From Bacteroidales bacterium (GTDB lineage: Bacteria; Bacteroidota; Bacteroidia; Bacteroidales; UBA932), in NCBI GenBank assembly GCA_016287075.1, contig JAEEVC010000020.1, positions 1 to 50,253 on the forward strand: a stretch of 50,253 nt of DNA, read 5' to 3'. The notes below the pieces were generated by a model, which had not been told where the DNA came from, did not search any database, and saw nothing but the letters and a program-made list of their open reading frames with translations. Positions 7,117 to 15,655 of this stretch are shown one piece after another (position 1 is the first letter of the stretch; each line of letters opens with the position of its first letter). The position numbers were made by a program, and so were the translations under genes.

Positions 7117-8300
7117 CGCAATTTCTTTTCTTTCAGGTACTTCTGGACGTTTTCGTGGTCGCCGTAATCGGTCTGGAGGATGTCCACCCCGGCCGTCGTG
7201 GCATTCTGCAGGGCCGTCATCGTGCCCCGGATGAGCTTGTTGTCGTCGTCGAGCAGGTTGGAGAAACCGATGTAGCCGGCCTCGTGGACGTTCGCCGGTC
7301 CGGCGTAAGCGGCCGTCGTCCCCCATTCGCCGCCGAAATGGAAGATCGGGCGGGTGGGCAGGCCCGCGGTGTTGGCGAAGCCGGCGGGCTTGTCGGCCCA
7401 GAAGAGGACGGTCAGCCGGCCGTTCTTGGAGGTATAGGACTCCGCGAGGGCCTTCGAGCTGCCGGTGTAGATGATGACCTCGTCGAGCATTCCGCATGCG
7501 GCGATCGTATCGACGGCCGCCCGGACGAACGCCTCGCTCTTGTCCTTGACCAGGTCCAGGTCGACCCAGATCCGCCCCCTGGCGGCCTTGAGGACCTGGC
7601 TGAGGGTGGACATCTTCACGCCCCGGACCTGCCGTCCGCTGGAACGGATGGTCATGTCGTGCGCGCAGATGTCCGCATAGGTCAGGTCGGCGATGTTCCC
7701 GGTCCCGGTCGTGACGTTGCTGATGTAATCGTCATGGCAGCAGACCAGTACGCCGTCTTTCGTCCGGCGGACATCGATCTCGACGAAGTCCATCCCCTTT
7801 TCGATGGCCCTTTCGACCGCCGCGACCGTGTTCTCCGGGCAGTCCTTGGTGAGGTACATCCCTTCATAGGTGTTCGCCCGGTGGGCACACAGGTACTGGT
7901 AGGCGTGGTTTTCCTTTTCGACGCGCCGGATCCATTCCTGCAGGGTCTTTTCCTGCGAGGCCTGCTGGGTGACGGCGACGGTCACCGCGCGCTTGCCGGA
8001 GGAGATGCGCACCTCCCCCGTCCGCTCCTGCCGGCCGTAGATGTCCGAAGCCCGGACGATGAGCATCTGCTGCGCGTCCGAGCCCGCGCCGTGCGTCTTT
8101 TCCAGCTGGATCCATCCGTCGTCCGTCTCCGCCCTCCAGCTGCTGTCGGAGCGGAACCGGATGCTGTTCCGCGCGTTGAGCCGGCTCAGCAGCAGCGTCC
8201 GGGACGGAACTTCCAGATTGCTCCCCGCCACGGGCGGCTCCTCCCGGCAGCCGCAGAGGACCGCCAGGAGGACCAGGCCCGTCAGGAAGCCGCGCCTCAT
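7113..8300 (-). CDS. BACON-domain lipoprotein glycerophosphodiester phosphodiesterase (copy 2)
   Basis: A 395-aa paralogue of the next gene, with the same order: lipoprotein signal (LLAVLCGC), BACON-like domain with WRAETDDGWIQL, then GDPD barrel with CAHRANTYEG, KDCPENT, EIDVRRTKDG and CHDD. The two catalytic domains are closely alike at the N-terminal half and diverge after about residue 260, so they probably arose by tandem duplication and now have different substrates. Its ATG overlaps the stop of the propeller lipoprotein gene, and its own stop overlaps the next ATG, so the three accessory genes are translationally coupled. It is probably exported to the cell surface with the SusCD complex. 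Confidence 0.88.
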   Translation of the reverse strand: MRRGFLTGLVLLAVLCGCREEPPVAGSNLEVPSRTLLLSRLNARNSIRFRSDSSWRAETDDGWIQLEKTHGAGSDAQQMLIVRASDIYGRQERTGEVRISSGKRAVTVAVTQQASQEKTLQEWIRRVEKENHAYQYLCAHRANTYEGMYLTKDCPENTVAAVERAIEKGMDFVEIDVRRTKDGVLVCCHDDYISNVTTGTGNIADLTYADICAHDMTIRSSGRQVRGVKMSTLSQVLKAARGRIWVDLDLVKDKSEAFVRAAVDTIAACGMLDEVIIYTGSSKALAESYTSKNGRLTVLFWADKPAGFANTAGLPTRPIFHFGGEWGTTAAYAGPANVHEAGYIGFSNLLDDDNKLIRGTMTALQNATTAGVDILQTDYGDHENVQKYLKEKKLR

Positions 8301-10018
8301 TTCTGGACGCCCGTGTGCTTGCGGTCGACGCCGAACATCGGCCAGGGACCGGTGCCGGGGCCCTTGACGGCGGAGGAAGTCAGGCAGAGGACGCCGGACT
8401 CGGTCTCCATGTCGGCCTTCTGGAAGCCCACGTACATCTTGCCGTCGTCCCCGATGGTCACGCCGGACCACATCTTGATGTTCGGGCTCTCGAAGGCGGC
8501 GTCGAAGGGCATGCCGGCTTCCTTGACCAGGGCCGTGATGTCGGCCTTGGCGACCAGTTCCGCGCCCTTGGTGGCGGGGTCCGGCTTGATGATGCAGAAC
8601 GAGCCCTTGTCGGTGCCGAACACGACGAGGCCTTCCGCGGTGACAGCCGGCGTGCCGGAGACGCTCTCCGCGAGCCGGTATTCCCAGGCGAGGGTCATGT
8701 TCTTCGGGTTGACGGCCACGATGCCGCCGCTGGCGTCCGCGCCGCTCTTGAGATTGACGATCACCTCGTTGGCCGGGCCGATGACGACGCCGCCCTGGTC
8801 CTGCGCGGTCGTGTTGGCGATGGAGGTGTTGGTGTCGTTGATCAGGAAGCCCTTGCCCGCGCCGGTCTTGTCGATGAGATAGACCGTCGCCGGGTCGCCT
8901 TCCGGGGAGCAGAGGCCTGCACCATAGCTTGTTCCGTCAACGGTCACGACGGCCATCTGCGGCCGGTCGGAACCGCTGCACGTCAGGGTGAACTGGTTCC
9001 CGCCGGCATCGATGAGGTTCTTGACCAGGTTGAACGTGTTGACGACGGCGCCGGAGCCGGTCAGGAGGCCGGAGACCTCCGCGCCGACGACCCCGTTCGC
9101 GGCGCAGGCCTGCCAGGCGAAGCCGTCCTTGGACACGGCCGGGGCCTGGCGGCAGCCGCCGCTGATGGCGCCGTTCTCCGAGTTCACGAGCCAGGTCAGG
9201 CGCTTGCCGTCGGCGGCGGAAATGGCGCCCATGGTGCCGGTCGTGCCGGCATTGGCGACGAGGAGCGCCGCGTCACTCACCTGGACGGCATAGCCGTACC
9301 ACAGCTTCGGATTTGGGTCCTTCCCGTTGCCCCAGAACTCGGCGCTCCAGAGTTTGGCGAGACCGGAATCATATTTGGCCATGACGGCTCCGCCGCCGCT
9401 GGCGCCGCCGCCGAGGATGCTGCCGGCCTTGTCAATGCCCGCGGAGAGGCAGTAATTGCCCGTGCCGCCGATGGCGACGCTGGCGAGGACCTTGCCCTCC
9501 GGGGAGACCTTGTAGAGCTTGCCGTTGTCCTTGACCGAGCCGGCCAGGTAGATGTTGCCGGCGTCGTCGATGGCCGGGGCCGCGCCGCGGACGCCGCCGC
9601 CCTTGTCGCCGAAGAGGGCGTACCAGGCGACCGCGATGTCGCCCTTGTCCTCGATGGGCTTCTCCTCCACGAGGAAGGTCTTGGCTTTCGGCCGGGCCGG
9701 CTTGTTGCCCGCCGCGTCGGTCACGGTGAGGGAGATCACCTTGACGCCGGTCGTGGTGAACGTCACTTTCGGGTTGGCCTCGGAAGAGGTGCTTTCGTCG
9801 TTGAAGGACCAGGCATAGGTATAGGGGGCCGTGCCGCCGGAGACGACGGCGGTGAAGGTCACCTCGTCGCCCGTGAAGGCTTTTTCCCGGTCGATGGTGA
9901 AATCGACGGAGAGGTCGGCCGGCTTGTCGGAGGGGCCGGGTTTGTCGGGCTCTTCGCCCGGTTTGTTGCAGGCAAGGACCGCGAGCGCGGCCAGGAGCAG
10001 ATAACGTGTGGTTTTCAT
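8297..10018 (-). CDS. lipoprotein with PKD domain and PQQ-like beta-propeller
   Basis: A 573-aa lipoprotein (Cys17 in LACN). A proline-rich linker is followed by a PKD domain at about residues 38-115 (YTYAWSFNDEST, KVISLTVTDAAGN). From about 130 to the end come repeats of the PQQ/propeller type (AAPAIDDAGNIYLAGS, GTPAVTAEGLVVFGTDKGSFCII). It has no recognisable catalytic site and is likely a surface binding or scaffold protein for the substrate taken up by SusCD. It lies 10 nt after susD. The ending MFGVDRKHTG is typical of propeller lipoproteins in SusCD loci. Confidence 0.8.
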   Translation of the reverse strand: MKTTRYLLLAALAVLACNKPGEEPDKPGPSDKPADLSVDFTIDREKAFTGDEVTFTAVVSGGTAPYTYAWSFNDESTSSEANPKVTFTTTGVKVISLTVTDAAGNKPARPKAKTFLVEEKPIEDKGDIAVAWYALFGDKGGGVRGAAPAIDDAGNIYLAGSVKDNGKLYKVSPEGKVLASVAIGGTGNYCLSAGIDKAGSILGGGASGGGAVMAKYDSGLAKLWSAEFWGNGKDPNPKLWYGYAVQVSDAALLVANAGTTGTMGAISAADGKRLTWLVNSENGAISGGCRQAPAVSKDGFAWQACAANGVVGAEVSGLLTGSGAVVNTFNLVKNLIDAGGNQFTLTCSGSDRPQMAVVTVDGTSYGAGLCSPEGDPATVYLIDKTGAGKGFLINDTNTSIANTTAQDQGGVVIGPANEVIVNLKSGADASGGIVAVNPKNMTLAWEYRLAESVSGTPAVTAEGLVVFGTDKGSFCIIKPDPATKGAELVAKADITALVKEAGMPFDAAFESPNIKMWSGVTIGDDGKMYVGFQKADMETESGVLCLTSSAVKGPGTGPWPMFGVDRKHTGVQK

Positions 10019-10028
10019 ATTGTATTGA

Positions 10029-11420
10029 TTATGGTTTCGTTACGGTATAACCGGGATTCTGGGGATAGGCGCCTTTGTCCTTCAGCAGGTCGATCTGGCC
10101 CTGCGGGATGGGCCAGCGCATCAGGTAGTCGCGGCCGGCGAGGGTCTCGAGCTGGTCGAGCCGGCCGAGGCGCTTGATGTCGAACCAGCGGTGGCCTTCG
10201 GCGTAGAACTCCCGGCGGTATTCGTCGAGCAGCAGGTCCGTCCAGGCCTTGTCGGAGAGCGTCGCGGGGACGGAGGCCATCCCGTAGCGGTTCATGAGGA
10301 AGGCCTCGAGGGCGGCGTGCCCTTCCGGCGTATTGCCGAGCGCTTCCGCCTTGACCAGGTACATCTCCGACACGCGGATGACCACCAGCGGGGACTGCAG
10401 CGGGTTGTCGTTCGTGACGAACTGGTCCATCGTGTCGTTCCCGTTCGGGAACTTCAGGATGCGGTTCTTCGCCGCCTCGCTCTCGACGACGCTCTTGCGG
10501 ATATCCCCGGTCTTGAGGCCGGCGACGTCGGCGAACAGGCTGGAGAACAGGTCTTTCACGTCGGGCGTCTCAGCGGTCGGATACGGGATGCGGTAGTTCC
10601 AGGAGCCGTCGGTGTCGTTGACGCTGGTATGCAGGGTGATCTGGCTGTCCGTGCGCTGGTTGGCGAGCGCGAAGACGATCTCCTTCGAGGCTGTCCCGAA
10701 GCACCAGGTCTTCGCGAGGTCCTCGGACGTCTTTTCCATCGCATAAGAGCCGGAGGTGATGACCTTTTCGGCATATTCCGCCGCCTTCGCCGCGTCACCG
10801 GACCAGAGGTACACCTTGGCCATCAGCGCGTTGACGGCGTCGTCGCCCACATAGAAGAAGCCGGTCTTGCTCGCGGGATGCTTCAGCGCCTCGGCCAGGT
10901 CGGACAGCATGAAGGCGTAAAGCCCTTCCGCCTGGGTCAGCGGCACTTCCTCGTTCGTCGTCTTTTCGAGAACGGGGGCCGCACCCCAGCGGGTCGTGAG
11001 GCCGAAATAGATGAGTGCCCGGCAGAAATAGCCGGTCTTCAGCGCATTCTCCGCCGTGGGGGACGCGCTGGCGGACCGGGCGCTGGCGAGGAGTTCGTTC
11101 ACCTGCCGGAGCGAGGTGAAGGCGTTCTTCCAGCGCGATTCGACGAAACTGGTGGACGGGGTCATCAGGGTGACGTCGTCAACCTTGCCGCCGCCGGGGC
11201 CGTTGGTGAAATTCTCGCCCATCAGGTCCCCGTCGAACCAGCCGCTGTTGACGAAGCCCTCCATGGTGTAGAGGACGCCGCTGGTGAGCTTGCCGAGGTC
11301 GTTCTCCCCGACCTTGTCCGTGGTGATGGCGTGGCGCGGGGCGACCGCGTCGAGCATTTTGCTGCAGGCGGTCAGCCCGAGCAGGGCCGTAGCCGCTATC
11401 AGGAACAGGAGTCTTTTCAT
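10029..11420 (-). CDS. SusD/RagB-family outer-membrane nutrient-binding lipoprotein
   Basis: A 463-aa lipoprotein (lipobox LTAC, Cys19) with TPR-like helices in the N-terminal half and the SusD C-terminal signature ending RREFYAEGHRWFDIKRLGRL ... LMRWPIPQ. It forms the lid of the SusC transporter and binds substrate at the cell surface. It starts 5 nt after the SusC stop, so it is in the same operon. The substrate cannot be read from the sequence; the accessory genes point to a phosphodiester-containing compound. Confidence 0.93.
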   Translation of the reverse strand: MKRLLFLIAATALLGLTACSKMLDAVAPRHAITTDKVGENDLGKLTSGVLYTMEGFVNSGWFDGDLMGENFTNGPGGGKVDDVTLMTPSTSFVESRWKNAFTSLRQVNELLASARSASASPTAENALKTGYFCRALIYFGLTTRWGAAPVLEKTTNEEVPLTQAEGLYAFMLSDLAEALKHPASKTGFFYVGDDAVNALMAKVYLWSGDAAKAAEYAEKVITSGSYAMEKTSEDLAKTWCFGTASKEIVFALANQRTDSQITLHTSVNDTDGSWNYRIPYPTAETPDVKDLFSSLFADVAGLKTGDIRKSVVESEAAKNRILKFPNGNDTMDQFVTNDNPLQSPLVVIRVSEMYLVKAEALGNTPEGHAALEAFLMNRYGMASVPATLSDKAWTDLLLDEYRREFYAEGHRWFDIKRLGRLDQLETLAGRDYLMRWPIPQGQIDLLKDKGAYPQNPGYTVTKP

Positions 11421-11425
11421 GTCGT

Positions 11426-14400
11426 CTAGAATTTGAACTGGGCGCCGAGGAGGAACGTCCGCATCGTCGGGGAAAGGCCGAAGTCCACGCCGTAGTGGCG
11501 GTGGGACGGGTTCGATTCATAGGAGGCCTCCGGGTCGAAACCGTCGTACTTCGTGAAACAGAGGGCGTTGTCGACCGTGAGATAGGCCTTCAGGCCCTTC
11601 ACCCCGATCCGCTTCAGCAGCTGCTGGGGCAGGCTGTAGGAGAGGGTGACGGTCTTGACGCGGAAGTAGGAGGCGTCTTCGAGGTAGCGGGTGGACGGCA
11701 GGACGTTGTAGTCATAGTCGTAGCCCGTGTGGGCGCCGGAGAGGACCGGGCGGGGAATGGTGTTCGAGGTCCCTTCGCCGCGCCAATAGCCGTTCGCGAC
11801 GGCTTTGGACACATTGAAATACTGGGTCACCTCGCCCTTGCCGGAAACGTTGACCGTCGTCGTTGCGATGCCGAGATGCTCGCAGCCTTCCTTCCCGTTG
11901 ACGCCCTTCCAGGAGGCCAGGAGGTTGTTTCCGACCGAATAGGTGCAGAACACATCCAGTGCGAGGCCCTTCCAGGAGAGGTTGGTGGAGAGGCCGCCGA
12001 ACCAGTCCGGGGTGGCCTTGCCGCAGAGGATGCGGTCGTTCTCGTCGATGTCGTCGTTGCCGTCGCGGTCGAAGTAGATGCAGTCGCCGGCCCGCACGCC
12101 CTTCGCATAAAGCGGGGCCGGGACGTCCTCGTCGCGCTGGTAGATGCCTTCAAAGCGGTACATGTACCAGGAGGAGATGGGCTGGCCGTTCTGGAGGATA
12201 TGGTTGGCGTTGCCGCCGAGGAGGTTCGAGCCGCTGCCGGTCACGATGATGGCGTCGGACCCGTCGAGCAGCGACAGGAGACGGCTCCGGACCCAGGAGA
12301 CATTGGCCCCGAGGGTCCACTTGACGGGCCCGTCGAGAATGCGGGCGTTCACGGCGAACTCCGCGCCGAGGTTGTCCGCCGAGCCGATGTTCGCACTCAC
12401 CGTGTTCATGCCCGTCGCCGCAAGGACCGGCTTGGAATAGAGCATGTCGTTGGTGATGGAATAGAAGGCGTCCGCGGTGAGGGTCAGCCGGTCGTTCCAG
12501 AGGCCGAAGTCCGCTCCGGCGTCGTATTTGGTCGATTTCTCCCACTTGAGGTTGCTGGCCGGGGTGCCGACCGTGAAGGCGGAGGAGCCGTTGTAGGAGC
12601 TCCCGGCGCTGATCAGGGACATGGCCGCCCAGTTGCCGATGCCCGCCATCGAACCGGTCTGTCCCGCGGAGAGGCGGATTTTCAGTTCGGTCAGGACGGG
12701 GTTCTTCGGGAACCATTTCTCATTGGAGGCGAACCAGGCGAGGGAGGCGGCCGGAAAGGTGCCGAAGCGGCTTTCCTTCGGGAAGCGGGTGGTGCCGTCC
12801 GAGCGGATGGACAGGTTGAGGATGTAGCGGTCGTCCCAGTTCATCATGGCGCGGGCGAACCAGGATTCGAGGGCATAGGCGGCGTAATTGACGCTGTCCG
12901 GGAAGATCTCCGCGCCGGAGGTGACCAGGCCGAGGGACGAGGACGGGTAGGCCTCATTGGCATAGTTCGAGCTCATGAAGCCGAACTGCTCGTAGGCGTA
13001 GCTCTCCCAGGAATGGCCGGCCATGGCCGAGTAACGCAGCGCGCCCGCGCTGCCCTCATACGAGAGGATGTTGTCGAAAACGTAGCGGAAGGAGTGGTTC
13101 TTCCCTTCCGTGATGGCGCCCCAGCCCGCGTTGAGGGCACGGGCGTTGTGGTTCTCCGTCAGCCTCTTCGTCGAAAGGTCGAGGATGCCGTAGCCGCTGA
13201 TGGAGGGGGTGTATTTCAGGCCCTTGAGCGGCGTGAAGTCGAGGGAGACGGTCGTGGCGAGGCGGCCGGTGTTGACCCACCATTTCTCCTCGTTGATGAG
13301 CATCACCGGGTTGTGGCGGACGAGGCCGGTCGTGGTCATAATCATATAGCTCCCGTCCTCGCGGTAAGGCGTGTACCAGGGCTGCTCCTCGCGGGCGGTG
13401 CGGAGGACCTTCAGCGAGGTCGAGGTCTCCTCGGCCTTGTCCTGGCGGGACCAGGTGAGGGAGGAATTGAGGTTGAAGGCCAGCCAGGGAGCGACCTTGT
13501 AGCTGAATTTCGCCCGGCCCGTGTACTGGTGCCAGGCCGTGTTCCGGATGTATCCCTCCTGCGCGTCCATGCCGCCGGAGACATAGAAGGTGAACTTGTC
13601 GCTGCCGCCGGAGAGGCTCACGCTCGCGGAGGAGGTCTTCGCCCATTTCCGGGAGATGGCGCCGACCCAGTCGAAATCGGCGGGTTCCGGGGGAATGTAG
13701 AGGGAGCGGACCTCGAGCTTCTGGAGGTTGTAATTGTCGATGGCCTCGGTCATCGTGCGGATGTACTCCTCCGTATTGGCCATCGGCACGTCGTGGGCGA
13801 CCTGGCTGAGGCCGGTCTTCACGCTGGCGTCGATGCGCGTGGCGCCCCTCTGGCCGGACTTGGTCGTGATGAGGATGACGCCGGCGTTGCCGCGGGAGCC
13901 GTAAATGGCTGTCGCAGAGGCGTCTTTCAGCACTTCGATGCGCTCGATGTCCTCATTGTTGAGGGTGGGATACTGCTCTGCGGGGATGCCGTCGACGACA
14001 TACAGCGGGGCCGAGCCGCCGGAGATGGAGCTGACGCCGCGGATGATGACGTTCGGGCGGCTGCCCGGCGTGCCGCTGGCGCTGGTGATGCTGACGCCGG
14101 TCGCATGGCCCTGGAGGGCCTTGATCGGATCATAGGCGGCGCCGCGGTCCACTTCGTCCATCCGGACGGAAGCGATGGAGGAACTGACGAGTTTCCTGGA
14201 AGCGGAGCCGTACCCGATGACGACGACCTCGTCGAGGGCCTGCCGGTCGAGCGGAAGGACCATGTTGATGACGGGGTCGTCCCCGGCCCGGGCCTGCTGC
14301 TCCAGGTATCCGAGGCTGGAAAAGCGGAGCAGGGCCCCCGGGGCGGCCGAAATGCTGTAGCGGCCGTCGAGGTCCGTGGTCACGCCTTCCCGCGTGCTGC

Positions 14401-14572
14401 CGATGAGGACGGCCGCGCCGAAGAGCGGCGTCCCGTCTTCATCCCGTACGGTTCCGGAATACGTCCTGCGGGCCTCCGGCTTGTCCTGGGCCGCCGCCGG
14501 AAAGACGACGGCCGCCGTGAGGAGCAGGAGGGAAGGGAGGAGGATTCCGGCGAAAGTTTTTTTCAGGTACAT
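11426..14572 (-). CDS. SusC/RagA-family TonB-linked outer-membrane transporter
   Basis: A 1048-aa transporter with signal peptide (1-28), carboxypeptidase-regulatory-like domain (about 36-115), TonB-box-like DEVVVIGYG just before the plug, plug domain with NVIIRGVSSISGGSAPLYVVDG and IERIEVLKDASATAIYGSRG, then a 22-strand barrel ending GAQFKF with terminal Phe. It imports substrate captured by the SusD lipoprotein. It has its own strong promoter at 14594-14625. Confidence 0.95.
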   Translation of the reverse strand: MYLKKTFAGILLPSLLLLTAAVVFPAAAQDKPEARRTYSGTVRDEDGTPLFGAAVLIGSTREGVTTDLDGRYSISAAPGALLRFSSLGYLEQQARAGDDPVINMVLPLDRQALDEVVVIGYGSASRKLVSSSIASVRMDEVDRGAAYDPIKALQGHATGVSITSASGTPGSRPNVIIRGVSSISGGSAPLYVVDGIPAEQYPTLNNEDIERIEVLKDASATAIYGSRGNAGVILITTKSGQRGATRIDASVKTGLSQVAHDVPMANTEEYIRTMTEAIDNYNLQKLEVRSLYIPPEPADFDWVGAISRKWAKTSSASVSLSGGSDKFTFYVSGGMDAQEGYIRNTAWHQYTGRAKFSYKVAPWLAFNLNSSLTWSRQDKAEETSTSLKVLRTAREEQPWYTPYREDGSYMIMTTTGLVRHNPVMLINEEKWWVNTGRLATTVSLDFTPLKGLKYTPSISGYGILDLSTKRLTENHNARALNAGWGAITEGKNHSFRYVFDNILSYEGSAGALRYSAMAGHSWESYAYEQFGFMSSNYANEAYPSSSLGLVTSGAEIFPDSVNYAAYALESWFARAMMNWDDRYILNLSIRSDGTTRFPKESRFGTFPAASLAWFASNEKWFPKNPVLTELKIRLSAGQTGSMAGIGNWAAMSLISAGSSYNGSSAFTVGTPASNLKWEKSTKYDAGADFGLWNDRLTLTADAFYSITNDMLYSKPVLAATGMNTVSANIGSADNLGAEFAVNARILDGPVKWTLGANVSWVRSRLLSLLDGSDAIIVTGSGSNLLGGNANHILQNGQPISSWYMYRFEGIYQRDEDVPAPLYAKGVRAGDCIYFDRDGNDDIDENDRILCGKATPDWFGGLSTNLSWKGLALDVFCTYSVGNNLLASWKGVNGKEGCEHLGIATTTVNVSGKGEVTQYFNVSKAVANGYWRGEGTSNTIPRPVLSGAHTGYDYDYNVLPSTRYLEDASYFRVKTVTLSYSLPQQLLKRIGVKGLKAYLTVDNALCFTKYDGFDPEASYESNPSHRHYGVDFGLSPTMRTFLLGAQFKF

Positions 14573-14593
14573 GTGTTATTATTTATGGCTTCA

Positions 14594-14625
14594 CAAAGAT
14601 ACGGATTCTACAGGGTCTTTGCAAA
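14594..14625 (-). promoter_or_regulatory. promoter of the SusC/SusD operon
   Basis: TTTG (14625-14622), 20 bp, TATCTTTG (14601-14594) on the minus strand, a perfect consensus match. It overlaps the 3' end of the esterase gene and places the start about 18 nt before the SusC ATG. The SusCD block can therefore be transcribed apart from the NRPS-esterase pair. Confidence 0.85.
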
Positions 14626-15621
14626 CAGGCGGAGGCTCTTCGAGAACATGTCGTTGGCGGCGTAAGAGGCCCCGATCGAATGGGTGACATTCTTGTACGT
14701 CACCACCTTGACATCCTTGATCCCCGCCGCGCGGAGGGCTTCCCGGTAGCGGCGCGCGTTGTCCGGGCCGATGGTAATGTCGGCCGTCCCCGTGAACAGG
14801 ACCGCCTTGTAGGACAGGCCGCTCTTGGACGCTGCGATCGTGACGGGCGCGAGGCTGTCGATGTACTCCGGCGCCCACCCGTTCAGGAACACGTCGTAGC
14901 GCTGATGCTTCTTGACATTCGACGCGGGGGCGTAATTGTCCATCGTGTAGTGCAGGTCATAAGCCCCATACCAGCCCGCATAGGCCTTGGTCTGCGGGAA
15001 ATGCATGGCGCAGCAGGCCGAAAGGTGCCCGCCGGCGGAACTGCCCACGAAGCCGATCCGTTCGGGGTCGATGCCGAACTCCCCGGCCCGGGAAAGCACA
15101 TATTCCACGGCGTCATAACAGTCCTGGACCGAGTCGCCCAGCCGCGCCCCGGGGACGGTGGCCAGGGAGTACTCGATGCTGACGGCGGTGATCCCGTACT
15201 TGCCAGCAAGGGTCTTGCAGAAGGCGGCCGCAGCCGTGTAACTTCCTGAAACCCAGCCGCCGCCATGGATGTGAAATACGACGGGTGCATGGTCCCGCGC
15301 CGCCCGGTAAACCATCATGGGAAGGTCCTCGCCGGTCAAGCCTTTCTTGTACACGACGGTTTCGGGAACGACGGTGTCCATGGCTTCCTTGCTGTAAGCC
15401 CGCACCTTGGGTTTGAACGGGACGCAGACTTTGGACAGCCGGTACGGGTCGCCGATCAGCGCCTCGATCGCCTTGGCGTCTTTGAGCGTGTAACTGCCGT
15501 CTTTCTCCTGGACCAGGGCCATCCCGTAGCGGTTGTAGATCTTCGCCGCCTGCAGGGGCGCCAGGAAAAGGATTGTGGCGGCCAGCGCCAGGAGGATTAC
15601 TTTCAAGTATTTCATTCTCAA
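14608..15621 (-). CDS. exported alpha/beta-hydrolase (esterase/lipase, HSL-like)
   Basis: A 337-aa protein with a signal peptide (about 1-25). Oxyanion motif HGGG (119-122), nucleophile Ser195 in GSSAG, and probable Asp281 (GTADIT) and His314 (VTHSIG) complete the triad of a hormone-sensitive-lipase-type carboxylesterase. It starts 34 nt after the NRPS stop with no promoter or terminator between, so it is probably co-transcribed with the NRPS. An exported hydrolase in that position could act on the peptide product or an ester on a host or plant glycan; neither is shown. ATG at codon 3 is an alternative start. Confidence 0.85.
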   Translation of the reverse strand: MRMKYLKVILLALAATILFLAPLQAAKIYNRYGMALVQEKDGSYTLKDAKAIEALIGDPYRLSKVCVPFKPKVRAYSKEAMDTVVPETVVYKKGLTGEDLPMMVYRAARDHAPVVFHIHGGGWVSGSYTAAAAFCKTLAGKYGITAVSIEYSLATVPGARLGDSVQDCYDAVEYVLSRAGEFGIDPERIGFVGSSAGGHLSACCAMHFPQTKAYAGWYGAYDLHYTMDNYAPASNVKKHQRYDVFLNGWAPEYIDSLAPVTIAASKSGLSYKAVLFTGTADITIGPDNARRYREALRAAGIKDVKVVTYKNVTHSIGASYAANDMFSKSLRLFAKTL

Positions 15622-15655
15622 TCGGTTTTACTGTTATCAAGGGGTGGACGGGCAG

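Noticed and set aside
7117..7497. N-terminal extension of GDPD copy 1 to 7497
   Set aside because: The added residues are an Arg-rich out-of-frame reading of GDPD copy 2. The signal peptide starts at 7116.
11495..14665. A 1056-codon plus-strand frame opposite SusC
   Set aside because: Shadow of the SusC gene; no family resemblance and no start signal.
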